From an uncultured Eubacteriales bacterium (GTDB lineage: Bacteria; Bacillota; Clostridia; Oscillospirales; Oscillospiraceae): a stretch of 12,581 bases of DNA. Each line of letters starts with the position of its first letter. Positions within the stretch are counted from its first letter, which is position 1. The stretch lies in NCBI GenBank assembly GCA_900540545.1, contig UQGJ01000073.1:1-12581 (forward strand), in the 5' to 3' direction. A model generated the notes under the pieces. It was not told where the DNA came from. It did no database searches and was given only the letters and a program-made list of their open reading frames with translations. The position numbers and the translations under genes are program-made. This document shows positions 1-6,560 of the stretch, piece by piece.

Positions 1-846
1 CCCGGCCCCGCCGCCACGGGCGCCGCCACCCCCGAAGGGGCCGCCGCCGAAGCCGCCCCCCGAGGGGGGGCGGGGACCGCCGGGACCGGGTCCCCGGTGG
101 TGGTCATGGTAGTGGGGGTGGTGGTAGTGCCGCCGCCCGAAGAAGATGGGGTAGTACATGACGGGCGGGGGCGGCATACCCGGCCCCATATACCGCCTGC
201 GGTAGCGGCGGTAGCGCATCCCGTCCATGGCCACCAGCACGACGATGATGAGGACCAGGGGGATCAGCAGGGTGACAAAGGTGCTGACGTAGTGGGTCTC
301 CCGGTAGTAGGGGTCGTAGGCGTCCGGCTGGCCGCCGGGGGCGGGCTGGACGCCCAGCTCTCCGGCGTAGTAGGTCTCAAACCAGCCGTAGGCCGCGTCG
401 AAGAAGCCCCGGACGCCCTCGTCGTAGTTCCCGGCGTCATAGGGGTCGTAAAAGGAATCGGAGAGGTATCCCTCCAGCTTGTTGGCGGTAAGGGTGTCCT
501 CAATGCCGGTGCCGGAGAGGGCCCGGACCTTGTTCTCCCCTACGGCAAAGACCAACAGCAGGCCGTTCTGCCGCTGGGCGTCCCCGATGCCCCAGTCGTT
601 GAACATGGTATTGGCGTATGTGGCGGAGTCCATACCGTCCATAAAATCCACGCTCACCACCACGATGGCGGCCCCGGTGGCGTCGTTCAGGGTCTGGTTT
701 TTCTCGTTGATATAGTTGATGGTGTCCTGGGACAGGACCCCGGCGTCGTCCAGCACGTAGCCGCTGGCGGGCGGGTCCGGCATGGCGAGGGCCGCCGTGG
801 TCAGGACGCACAGCACAGCAAACAGGGCGCAAAGGCGTTTTTTCAT
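1..846 (-). CDS. TPM-domain (YgcG-type) secreted/membrane protein, C-terminus cut by window edge
   Basis: The frame is open from ATG at 846 to base 1, giving 282 codons with no stop. Residues 1-21 form a Sec signal peptide (MKKR then a hydrophobic run ending ALA). Residues about 28-155 fit a TPM domain: GYVLDDAGVLS at 29-39, a beta strand AAIVVVSV at 59-66, NGLLLVFAVGENKVR at 94-108 and SGTGIED at 111-117. A membrane segment spans about 189-206. An arginine/tyrosine stretch, a histidine-rich patch (240-250) and a glycine-rich tail (263 onward) follow, as is usual in YgcG-like proteins. The ribosome site AGGAGG at 852-857 overlaps the stop of the upstream LemA-like gene, so the two are probably translationally coupled. 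TPM proteins are often encoded beside LemA; the domain is linked to membrane protein quality control or phosphatase-like activity in other organisms, but the role here is not known. Confidence 0.88.
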   Translation of the reverse strand, partial: MKKRLCALFAVLCVLTTAALAMPDPPASGYVLDDAGVLSQDTINYINEKNQTLNDATGAAIVVVSVDFMDGMDSATYANTMFNDWGIGDAQRQNGLLLVFAVGENKVRALSGTGIEDTLTANKLEGYLSDSFYDPYDAGNYDEGVRGFFDAAYGWFETYYAGELGVQPAPGGQPDAYDPYYRETHYVSTFVTLLIPLVLIIVVLVAMDGMRYRRYRRRYMGPGMPPPPVMYYPIFFGRRHYHHPHYHDHHRGPGPGGPRPPSGGGFGGGPFGGGGARGGGAG

Positions 847-856
847 GGGCGTCCTC

Positions 857-1366
857 CTAATAATAGACGGGCAGGGGGTCCACGCCGGTCAGAGTGTGCA
901 GGATATTGGCGGGGAACGCCGTCAGGGTCACGGTGTTGAACTCCTGGGCCATGGCGGTGTAGGGGTCGTGGGCGATGGAGAAAGCGCGGGAATCCAGCTC
1001 CTGGCGGAAGCCCGCCAGGTATTTGGCGTCCTGCTCGGTCAGGTCCATGCTCTGGAGCTGGACAATGAGCAGCCGGGCGGAGGAATCCAGCTCTGTGGAG
1101 CGCCACAGGTCGCCATGCTCCAACTCACCCAGCAGGCGGGGAAAGTCCCCCATGGTGCCGGGGTCCAGATACCGCTGAGCCACAGTGTAGAGGTTTGCGC
1201 AGACACTCTGCCGGGCCTCCAAATCGCCGCTGACGCCCTGCTCAAAGACCTGCATAGCCTCTTCACGGACCTGATTCAGCGACCGGGCGGAGCCGAATAG
1301 CACGGAGAAAACGACGACGACCGCGGTGATAAGCGCCGCGCCCTTGCGGGATTTGAGGAATTCCAT
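857..1366 (-). CDS. Divergent LemA-like membrane-anchored protein
   Basis: This 169-residue protein has a short basic N-terminus (FLKSRKG), one membrane segment (about 10-26), then an all-helical remainder. The C-terminal stretch PYTAMAQEFNTV (135-146) followed by FPANIL (151-156) matches the LemA signature, in which a Tyr/Asn helix runs into a phenylalanine-proline-x-asparagine turn. LemA proteins are usually near 185 residues with the same single N-terminal anchor and a helical bundle. The gene starts 3 bases after telA ends, and its stop lies inside the ribosome site of the downstream TPM gene. LemA next to a TPM/YgcG gene is a known pairing, which supports the call. The middle of the protein is too divergent for a firm family assignment from sequence reading alone, and the biochemical role of LemA is not established. 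Confidence 0.65.
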   Translation of the reverse strand: MEFLKSRKGAALITAVVVVFSVLFGSARSLNQVREEAMQVFEQGVSGDLEARQSVCANLYTVAQRYLDPGTMGDFPRLLGELEHGDLWRSTELDSSARLLIVQLQSMDLTEQDAKYLAGFRQELDSRAFSIAHDPYTAMAQEFNTVTLTAFPANILHTLTGVDPLPVYY

Positions 1367-1369
1367 GGC

Positions 1370-2569
1370 TTACCCTCTCAGCTCCAGTAGCTTCTGCTTC
1401 AGCTCGCCCTCGATGCGGCCCAGCTCCAGCTCGGCCTCCCGGCGCTTCTGGGCACCCTCGGTCTGGATCTTCATCACCTCGTCCAGGGTGGAGATGAGCT
1501 GCTGGTTGGTGTGCTGCAGGGTCTGGATGTCCACCACGCTGCGCTCGGCCTCCTTGGCCGTCTCGATGGTGCCCATCTTCAGCATGTCGGCGTTCTTCTG
1601 CAGCAGCTCGTTGGTCATGTTGGTGACGGCGCTCTGGGCCGCCGTGGCCTGCCGGGAGTGCTCCAGGCCCAGGGCCAGCACCATCTGGGACTTCCACAGG
1701 GGGATGGTGTTCACCAGGGAGGACTGGATCTTCTCCAGCATGAGGGTGTCGTTGTTCTGGATGAGCCGGGTTTGGGGGCCCATCTGGATGGAGATCATCC
1801 GGGTCAGCTCCAGGTCGTGGAGCTTCTTCTCGAACCGGGAGCACATGTTGGCCAGGTCGTTGTACGCCTGGGCGTCCTCCTGGGCACCGCTGGCGGCGGC
1901 CTTCTTCCGCAGCTCCTCCAGCTCGTTGGCCCGGACCTTTTCCAGCTTCTTCTTGCCGGCCAGGATGTACATGGTCAGCTCTTTGTAATACTTGGTGTTC
2001 AGGTCATACATCTGGTCCAGCATGGCGATGTCCTTCATCAGGGTCACCTGATGGTTTTCCAGCACCTGGGCGATCTTGTTGACGTTGACCTCGGCCTTGT
2101 TGTAGGCGGCCTTCATCTCCTCCATCTCGTTGCGCTTCTTCTGGAAGAAGCCGGCGATGCCCTTCTTCTCCGGGGCGGAGAAGCCCTTCAGCTCCACCAC
2201 CAGCCCGGACAGGGCCTCGCCGATCTCGCCCAGGTCCTTGGTGCGCACGGAGTTGAGGGTGCTCTCGGAAAAGCCAGCGATGTTCTTCTGGGCGGCGGCG
2301 CCGTACTGGAGGACCACGTTGGAGTCGGTGATGTCGATTTTCTCGGCGAACTCGTTGACCATCTTCCGCTCGGCCTCGGTGAGCTGGCTCTCGTCCAGGT
2401 GGACGGCGTGCTCGTCCCGGGCCTTCTGGGCCGCGGCGGCCTGTGCGGGGTCCAGGGGGGCGTCCAGGGTGAGGGAGGGGGCGTCGGGCGCCTTGGGGGC
2501 CTCCGCCGTGGCGGTGGCGGTATCGGGGGTCAGGGTCAGCTCCGGGGTGAATTCGGTGTTGTCAGACAT
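1370..2569 (-). CDS. TelA/YaaN-type toxic anion resistance protein
   Basis: This 399-residue protein fits the TelA family (PF05816) in length and motifs. Residues 1-55 are a low-complexity Thr/Ala/Pro/Asp leader. The core starts near 60, with QYGAAAQ at 88-94, AGFSESTL at 98-105 and KDLGEIGEAL at 111-120, all characteristic of TelA/YaaN. The remainder is long amphipathic helix, including a Lys/Glu-rich coiled coil and a final charged helix (LGRIEGELKQKLLEL). There is no membrane segment, so the protein is probably cytosolic or peripheral. TelA was named for tellurite resistance, and family members are linked to cell-envelope stress, but no enzymatic activity is established. The start at 2569 is preceded by an AAGGAAGG ribosome site. 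The upstream neighbour is xpaC, the same order as xpaC-yaaN in Bacillus subtilis. Confidence 0.92.
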   Translation of the reverse strand: MSDNTEFTPELTLTPDTATATAEAPKAPDAPSLTLDAPLDPAQAAAAQKARDEHAVHLDESQLTEAERKMVNEFAEKIDITDSNVVLQYGAAAQKNIAGFSESTLNSVRTKDLGEIGEALSGLVVELKGFSAPEKKGIAGFFQKKRNEMEEMKAAYNKAEVNVNKIAQVLENHQVTLMKDIAMLDQMYDLNTKYYKELTMYILAGKKKLEKVRANELEELRKKAAASGAQEDAQAYNDLANMCSRFEKKLHDLELTRMISIQMGPQTRLIQNNDTLMLEKIQSSLVNTIPLWKSQMVLALGLEHSRQATAAQSAVTNMTNELLQKNADMLKMGTIETAKEAERSVVDIQTLQHTNQQLISTLDEVMKIQTEGAQKRREAELELGRIEGELKQKLLELRG

Positions 2570-2595
2570 GTTGTTTCCTTCCTTTCACGGGCGGA

Positions 2596-2643
2596 CAGGG
2601 GCCGCCCCTGCGATTTTAGGGGGAAGGGCGGCCTGGGCCGCCC
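2596..2643. repeat. Two GC-rich hairpins in the xpaC-telA spacer
   Basis: The 82-base gap between xpaC and telA contains two perfect inverted repeats. CAGGGG at 2596-2601 pairs with CCCCTG at 2605-2610, and GGGCGGCC at 2626-2633 pairs with GGCCGCCC at 2636-2643. Neither is followed by a T-run on the minus strand, so a classical terminator is unlikely. The core AGGGGCCGCC (2597-2606) recurs in the inverted-repeat element at 4684-4710, suggesting a dispersed extragenic palindrome family. Confidence 0.6.
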
Positions 2644-2651
2644 GCGGTTTC

Positions 2652-3311
2652 TCATTCCCCGGCCTTCATCTGCATGCCGCCAATGCCCTCCCGGGCCAGC
2701 ATGTTTTCCATCACGGTGATGTCGGTGGAGATGTCCAGGGCCTCGTCGCCGAACAGGGCGTCCAGCTGGCGCTCGAAGGCCTGGACCACGGTGTCCATCA
2801 TGGTCTCTATCTTCCCCATGGTCCCGTCGATGTTGGCGCCGGACACCCCGGCGGCGTCCATGCGGTCGTAGGCGTTGAGCAGCTTCAGGGTGGTGGGGAG
2901 GTAGTAGTTCAGGAACTTCCTGATCTGGGGCAGTTTCTGGGGGTGGTCCACCACATGGGCGATGATTTTTTGGGTCAGGTCCTCCATGCGGTCGATTTGG
3001 GCGGAGATCTTGGGGTCGGCAATGTTGTCGTTGAGCCGCCGCATCTCGGACACGGCCCGGTCCCGCTCCAGGACGAGGGCGTCCAGCTCGGCGTTGCCCG
3101 TGGTCTCGGGCTCTGGCTCCGGCACGGGGTCGGGGATCAGCGTGACCTTGTCCGGGCAGAGCTTTTTCGCCACCAGCCAGGCGACGGCGGAGAGGGCCGC
3201 GGCTGCGGCGAAGTGGGTCAGCTTGTAGAAGGGCAGAAACAGCCCGAACACCAGCCATACCGCCCCCACCGCGTAGATGGGCACAGGGGACTTCTTCACG
3301 ATTTTTGCCAT
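2652..3311 (-). CDS. xpaC: XpaC-like protein (5-bromo-4-chloroindolyl phosphate hydrolysis family)
   Basis: The protein has 219 residues. The start at 3311 is chosen because AAGGAGG lies just upstream and the protein then begins MAKIVKKS; longer in-frame starts run through the promoter. Two membrane segments (about 11-28 and 31-48) form a hairpin, followed by a Pro/Glu linker (59-70) and a helical cytosolic part with heptad-like charged residues. The segment FLNYYLPTTLKLL at 133-145 is the signature of XpaC (PF10112). Despite its historical name, the family is not proven to be a hydrolase. It often sits beside telA/yaaN, as here, and the two may act together in envelope stress. It is the first gene of the minus-strand operon and has its own consensus-like promoter. 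Confidence 0.88.
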   Translation of the reverse strand: MAKIVKKSPVPIYAVGAVWLVFGLFLPFYKLTHFAAAAALSAVAWLVAKKLCPDKVTLIPDPVPEPEPETTGNAELDALVLERDRAVSEMRRLNDNIADPKISAQIDRMEDLTQKIIAHVVDHPQKLPQIRKFLNYYLPTTLKLLNAYDRMDAAGVSGANIDGTMGKIETMMDTVVQAFERQLDALFGDEALDISTDITVMENMLAREGIGGMQMKAGE

Positions 3312-3339
3312 AACTGCCTCCTTGTGTTCATACGGTACT

Positions 3340-3368
3340 ATTTTACCCTGCCTGCATTGACAGGTCAA
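3340..3368 (-). promoter_or_regulatory. Sigma-A-type promoter for the xpaC-telA-lemA-TPM operon
   Basis: On the minus strand TTGACC (3368-3363), a 17-base spacer and TAAAAT (3345-3340) form a near-consensus promoter. Transcription would begin near 3333, leaving a leader of roughly 22 bases that contains the AAGGAGG of xpaC. Its -35 box lies inside the spacer of the divergent ilvA promoter. Confidence 0.75.
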
Positions 3369-3385
3369 GGAAAAAACACTATTAT
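3357..3385 (+). promoter_or_regulatory. Sigma-A-type promoter for threonine ammonia-lyase
   Basis: TTGACA (3357-3362), a 17-base spacer and TATTAT (3380-3385) form a strong promoter pointing to the gene at 3424. The expected start of transcription is near 3392, with an AAGGAAAGG ribosome site at 3403-3411. The promoter overlaps the divergent xpaC promoter across 3357-3368. Confidence 0.78.
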
Positions 3386-3423
3386 ATAGAGAATACGAAA
3401 GTAAGGAAAGGGCGAATGTCATT

Positions 3424-4644
3424 ATGATGACGTTGGAAGATTTCAAAGCGGCCAGGAGCGTCCTCAACGGGGTCATCCTGGACACCCACCTGGTCCACTC
3501 CGCCGCTTTCTCCAAGGCCACGGGGAACCACGTGTACATCAAGCCGGAGAATATGCAGGTCACGGGGGCCTACAAGATTCGGGGGGCCTATTATAAAATC
3601 AGCACCCTCACCGAGGAGGAGAAGGCCAGGGGCCTCGTCACCGCCTCCGCGGGCAACCACGCCCAGGGCGTGGCCTACGCCGCCCAGGCCGCCGGGGTGA
3701 AGGCCGCCATCGTCATGCCCACCACCACCCCCCTGGTGAAGGTCAACAACACCAAGGACTACGGGGCCGAGGTCATCCTCCACGGCGAGACCTTCGACGA
3801 CGCCGCCGAGCTGGCCGCCCAGCTCTCCCAGGAGAAGGGCTACACCTACGTCCACCCCTTCAACGACCCGGTCATCGCCACGGGCCAGGGCACCATTGCC
3901 TACGAGGTCTTTTCCGACCTGCCCGACGTGGACATCATCCTGGTGCCCATCGGCGGCGGCGGGCTCTGCTCCGGCGTGGCGACGCTTGCCAAGCTGCTTA
4001 ATCCCAACGTGAAGGTCATCGGCGTGGAGCCCACCGGGGCGGCGTCCATGAAGGCCAGCCTGGAGGCCGGGCACATCGTCACCCTGCCCCACATCGAGAC
4101 CATCGCCGACGGCGTGGCCGTCAAGACCCCCGGCGAGGCCATCTTCCCCTATATCCAGAAGAACGTGGACGACATCCTCACCATCGACGACGATGAGCTG
4201 GTGGACGCCTTCCTGGACATGATGGAAAAGCACAAGATGATCGTGGAGAACGCGGGGCTGCTGCCCATCGCCGCCCTCAAGCACCTGGACTGCCAGGGGA
4301 AAAACGTGGTGTGCGTCCTCTCCGGCGGCAACATGGACGTCATCACCGTGGCCTCCCTGGTCCAGCACGGACTGGTGGGCCGGGGGCGGGTGTTCACCTT
4401 CTCGGTCCAGCTCCCCGACCGGCCCGGCGAGCTCCTCCGGGTGGCGGAGATCGTGGCGGGGCAGAACGGCAACATCATCAAGCTGGAACACAACCAGTTC
4501 GTCTCCATCAATCGCCAGAGCGCCGTGGAGCTGCGGGTGACCCTGGAAGCCTTCGGCCACGCCCACAAGAAGGAGATCATGCGGGCCATGAAAAAGGCGG
4601 GCTACGAGGTCAAAGAGGTCAAGACCAAGGACTTTTACGACTGA
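3424..4644 (+). CDS. ilvA: Threonine ammonia-lyase with C-terminal ACT domain
   Basis: This PLP enzyme deaminates L-threonine to 2-oxobutanoate and ammonia, feeding isoleucine synthesis or threonine catabolism. The fold-type II domain occupies residues about 1-315. It carries the PLP-binding lysine K51 in TGAYKIRGA, the substrate loop SAGNHAQG (75-82) and the phosphate-binding GGGGL (177-181). A single ACT domain follows from about 322 (VFTFSVQLPDRPGEL) to the end. The 406-residue length and one ACT repeat match the roughly 400-residue Firmicutes-type enzyme rather than the two-ACT E. coli IlvA. The ACT domain suggests allosteric control by an amino acid, but which one cannot be read here. 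A tandem ATG at 3427 is an alternative start. No other isoleucine-pathway gene is nearby, so a catabolic (TdcB-like) role is possible. Confidence 0.95.
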   Translation: MMTLEDFKAARSVLNGVILDTHLVHSAAFSKATGNHVYIKPENMQVTGAYKIRGAYYKISTLTEEEKARGLVTASAGNHAQGVAYAAQAAGVKAAIVMPTTTPLVKVNNTKDYGAEVILHGETFDDAAELAAQLSQEKGYTYVHPFNDPVIATGQGTIAYEVFSDLPDVDIILVPIGGGGLCSGVATLAKLLNPNVKVIGVEPTGAASMKASLEAGHIVTLPHIETIADGVAVKTPGEAIFPYIQKNVDDILTIDDDELVDAFLDMMEKHKMIVENAGLLPIAALKHLDCQGKNVVCVLSGGNMDVITVASLVQHGLVGRGRVFTFSVQLPDRPGELLRVAEIVAGQNGNIIKLEHNQFVSINRQSAVELRVTLEAFGHAHKKEIMRAMKKAGYEVKEVKTKDFYD

Positions 4645-4648
4645 GATG

Positions 4649-4710
4649 CGGGCCGCCCAGTGGGCGGCCCCTACAAAAGACCCGTAGGGGCCGCCGACCC
4701 CGGCGGCCCG
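4649..4710. repeat. Paired inverted-repeat (REP/BIME-like) element
   Basis: Two GC-rich palindromes lie head to head. Bases 4649-4674 fold as GGGCCGCC/GGCGGCCC around a short loop and end in CCCTAC; bases 4684-4710 are the mirror copy, beginning GTAGGGG and folding GGCCGCC/GGCGGCC. The second copy reverse-complemented matches the first except for the loop, and 9 bases (AAAAGACCC) separate them. There is no T-run, so this is more like an extragenic palindrome pair than an intrinsic terminator, though it could stall or stabilise the ilvA transcript. Confidence 0.75.
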
Positions 4711-5020
4711 GTCCCACCCGGCTTGTCCAATCAAAGCCCTGTTGCCGCCCGCCGGGGCAGAAGCCCACGGCGGGCGGGTATCTAAGTGCGGTGGGCCGTC
4801 GGGTCGTCGCCGCCGGACCGGGAGGGCGGCGGCGCGCCGCCCTGTGGGAGCTGCCGGAAACCGAAGCGGGGGAGACCGGCGGCTGTCCCGAGGCGCCGCG
4901 AGGGGGTTCGCCGCCCTCTCGCTTACCGCTTGCTGTATCTTATGCCGCGGCCAGGCCCCCGGTGTCCCGCCGGTTTTGGGGACATGCTGGTATCATACGC
5001 CGCAAGCGTTAAGTTCCAAC
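4711..5020. other. Structured GC-rich intergenic stretch without a supported gene
   Basis: Together with the repeat before it, this makes a 393-base gap between ilvA and rpe. Perfect inverted repeats are CCGCCCGCCG at 4745-4754 with CGGCGGGCGG at 4768-4777, and AGGGCGGCG at 4823-4831 with CGCCGCCCT at 4835-4843. Open frames run through it in several phases, but their translations are Arg/Gly/Ala/Pro-rich with no fold-like pattern and no ribosome site. A TATCAT at 4991-4996 could be a -10 box for rpe, but no matching -35 is visible. I cannot assign it to a known RNA family. Confidence 0.5.
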
Positions 5021-5037
5021 GAAGGAGACATGAAAAA

Positions 5038-5691
5038 ATGATTAAAATTGCCCCTTCCATCCTCTCTGCCGATTTTTGTGAGCTGGGCCGGGACATCGAG
5101 CGGGTCAGCGGGGCCGACTGGCTCCACGTGGACGTGATGGACGGTATGTTCGTGCCCAACATCTCCATCGGCGTGCCGGTGGTGTCGTCCATCCGCAAGC
5201 GCACCGACATGTTCCTGGATGTCCACCTGATGGTGGAAAAGCCGGGGCGCTATATTGAGGCTTTCGCCCAGGCCGGGGCCGACCTGCTTTCCGTCCACCT
5301 GGAGGCCGATATGCCGCCCCAAATCAAAGGGGCCCTGGAGACCATGGAGCGGTGCGGCGTGAAAAAAGGGGTCGTCCTGCGGCCCATCACCGCCGCCGAG
5401 GCGGTACTGCCCTACCTGGAGCTGGGGGTGGACCTGATTCTGGTGATGACCGTGGAGCCGGGCTTCGGCGGGCAGGCCTTCATGGCCGACCAGCTCCCCA
5501 AAATCGAGGCCCTGCGGGGTTACATCGACCGTTATCAGCCCAACTGCCACCTGGAGGTGGACGGCGGCATCAATGCCGAAACCGCCAAGCTGGCCGTGGC
5601 CGCCGGGGCCGACGTGCTGGTGGCCGGCTCCGCTGTGTACGGCGCCGCCGACCCCAACGCCGCCATCCGGGCCTTGAGGGGGGCGTGCTGA
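5038..5691 (+). CDS. rpe: Ribulose-phosphate 3-epimerase
   Basis: The enzyme interconverts D-ribulose 5-phosphate and D-xylulose 5-phosphate in the pentose phosphate pathway. The 217-residue protein is a complete TIM barrel: IAPSILSADF at 4-13, LHVDVMDGMFVPN at 29-41, DVHLMV at 61-66, VMTVEPGFGGQ at 136-146 and EVDGGI at 173-178. The likely metal ligands H30, D32, H63 and D175 are all present. The usual LNPxT segment reads LRPIT (114-118), a mild departure. The start at 5038 is set by AAGGAG at 5022-5027, about 10 bases upstream, and by the conserved N-terminus; a longer in-frame extension is non-homologous. An ATGAAAAAATGA at 5030-5041 creates a three-codon frame overlapping the start, too close to the ribosome site to be likely. 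recR follows after one base. Confidence 0.96.
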   Translation: MIKIAPSILSADFCELGRDIERVSGADWLHVDVMDGMFVPNISIGVPVVSSIRKRTDMFLDVHLMVEKPGRYIEAFAQAGADLLSVHLEADMPPQIKGALETMERCGVKKGVVLRPITAAEAVLPYLELGVDLILVMTVEPGFGGQAFMADQLPKIEALRGYIDRYQPNCHLEVDGGINAETAKLAVAAGADVLVAGSAVYGAADPNAAIRALRGAC

Positions 5692-5692
5692 G

Positions 5693-6295
5693 ATGCAGTA
5701 TTTCCCGCCCGCCCTGGAAAAACTCACCGAACAATTTGCCCGCCTGCCAGGCATCGGCCATAAAAGCGCCCAGCGGCTGGCCTTTTTTGTCCTCTCCCTG
5801 CCCGATGAGGACGCCCAGGCCTTCGCCGACGCCATCCTGGAGGCCAAGCGGACCATCTCCCTGTGCCCCGTCTGCCAGAACCTGACGGAGGGGGAGGGGC
5901 CCTGCGCCATCTGCCGCAGCGACAAGCGGGACGGGTCCACCGTCTGCGTGGTCGCCACCCCCAAGGACGTGGTGGCCCTGGAGCGGTCCCGGGAGTACGG
6001 TGGCAAGTACCACGTGCTCCACGGCGTCATCTCCCCCATGAACCACGTGGGCCCCGACGACCTGCACATCAAGGAGCTGATGGAGCGGGTGGCCACCGGG
6101 GAGGTCAGCGAGGTCATCATGGCGACGAACCCGGACACGGAGGGGGAGGCCACGGCCATGTACTTGTCTCGGTTGGTGAAGCCCTTCGGCGTCCGCGTGA
6201 CCCGGCTGGCCTATGGCGTCCCCGTGGGCGGCATGCTGGAATACGCCGACGACGCCACGCTGATGCGGGCCCTGGAGGGGCGGAGAGAGATGTGA
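5693..6295 (+). CDS. recR: Recombination mediator RecR
   Basis: RecR works with RecO (and RecF) to load RecA at single-stranded gaps. The 200-residue protein has the full family layout: helix-hairpin-helix LPGIGHKSAQRLAF (18-31), a four-cysteine zinc site at C58, C61, C71 and C74, and a Toprim domain (about 82-175) with TNPDTEGEATA at 145-155, then the C-terminal LAYGVPVGGMLEYAD (172-186). The length is standard. The start lies one base after the rpe stop, with a GAGGGGGG stretch at 5676-5683 as ribosome site, so it is probably co-transcribed with rpe. In most Firmicutes recR follows dnaX and a YbaB/EbfC gene, so this neighbourhood is a rearranged one. Confidence 0.97.
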   Translation: MQYFPPALEKLTEQFARLPGIGHKSAQRLAFFVLSLPDEDAQAFADAILEAKRTISLCPVCQNLTEGEGPCAICRSDKRDGSTVCVVATPKDVVALERSREYGGKYHVLHGVISPMNHVGPDDLHIKELMERVATGEVSEVIMATNPDTEGEATAMYLSRLVKPFGVRVTRLAYGVPVGGMLEYADDATLMRALEGRREM

Positions 6296-6305
6296 GATAA
6301 AGTAC

Positions 6306-6345
6306 AGGACGGACACACACCAAATGTTCGGTGTATGTCCGTCCT
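6306..6345. terminator. Long hairpin between convergent recR and the AT-rich island
   Basis: Sixteen-base arms at 6306-6321 (AGGACGGACACACACC) and 6330-6345 (GGTGTATGTCCGTCCT) pair with one mismatch around an 8-base loop. It lies 10 bases after the recR stop and 25 bases beyond the end of the facing minus-strand gene. No clear T-run follows on either strand, so terminator is the best guess from position rather than sequence; a dispersed repeat is the alternative. Confidence 0.45.
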
Positions 6346-6370
6346 ACGATTAGCCTATCAAAAATGGTAA

Positions 6371-6541
6371 CTAACAGTCTTGCACAAGGAGTATCAAATG
6401 GTCCTTTGCCGCTAACCGGCGAGCGACTGCAAGCGCGCTTTCCAAAGATTCAGAGCGAAAGCTAGCGCGCGCAGCGGTATAACGATATACAGCCCAATGC
6501 TTTTTGCAGTGCACCACATAAAGCGCATTTTCTAGATTCAT
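6371..6541 (-). CDS. Small 56-residue DUF2188-like protein
   Basis: A 56-residue frame starts at ATG 6541, with a clear AGGAGGG ribosome site about 7 bases upstream, and lies 19 bases after the stop of the XRE regulator gene. It reads YVVHCKKHWAVYRYTAARAS early on, then SLESALAVARRLA, then LILLVQD near the end. This pattern (beta strand, Trp-Ala-Val-x-Arg strand, a helix rich in Ala/Glu/Arg, a last strand) resembles DUF2188, a family of small proteins of unknown function. The same frame is open further upstream, but inside the XRE gene, so the short form is preferred. It is probably co-transcribed with the regulator. The family call rests on pattern recall only. Confidence 0.6.
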   Translation of the reverse strand: MNLENALYVVHCKKHWAVYRYTAARASFRSESLESALAVARRLAAKDHLILLVQDC

Positions 6542-6560
6542 AGATAACCCTCCTGATGCA

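Noticed and set aside
1511..3389. Long plus-strand open frames (402 and 419 residues) across telA and xpaC
   Set aside because: They are antisense shadows: Leu/Gly/Val/His-rich translations without fold patterns, while the minus strand holds clear TelA and XpaC motifs.
3312..3563. Longer xpaC start at 3563
   Set aside because: It would cross both divergent promoters and the start of ilvA; AAGGAGG before 3311 gives the normal XpaC N-terminus.
4649..4674. Intrinsic terminator of ilvA
   Set aside because: The stem is strong but is followed by CTACAAAAGA rather than a T-run, and it is mirrored by a second copy, which fits a repeat better.
3382..4734. A 450-residue minus-strand frame opposite ilvA
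   Set aside because: It is the GC-biased antisense of a certain threonine ammonia-lyase, dominated by Gly/Val/His/Asp runs.
4968..4996. rpe promoter with TATCAT as -10
   Set aside because: No acceptable -35 box is found at 16-18 bases upstream.
4786..5037. N-terminal extension of rpe upstream of 5038
   Set aside because: The extension is Arg/Gly/Pro-rich with no Rpe homology; the conserved start MIKIAPSILSA is preceded by AAGGAG.
5030..5041. Three-codon frame ATG AAA AAA TGA overlapping the rpe start
   Set aside because: It would sit only about 2 bases from the ribosome site, too close for efficient initiation; probably chance.
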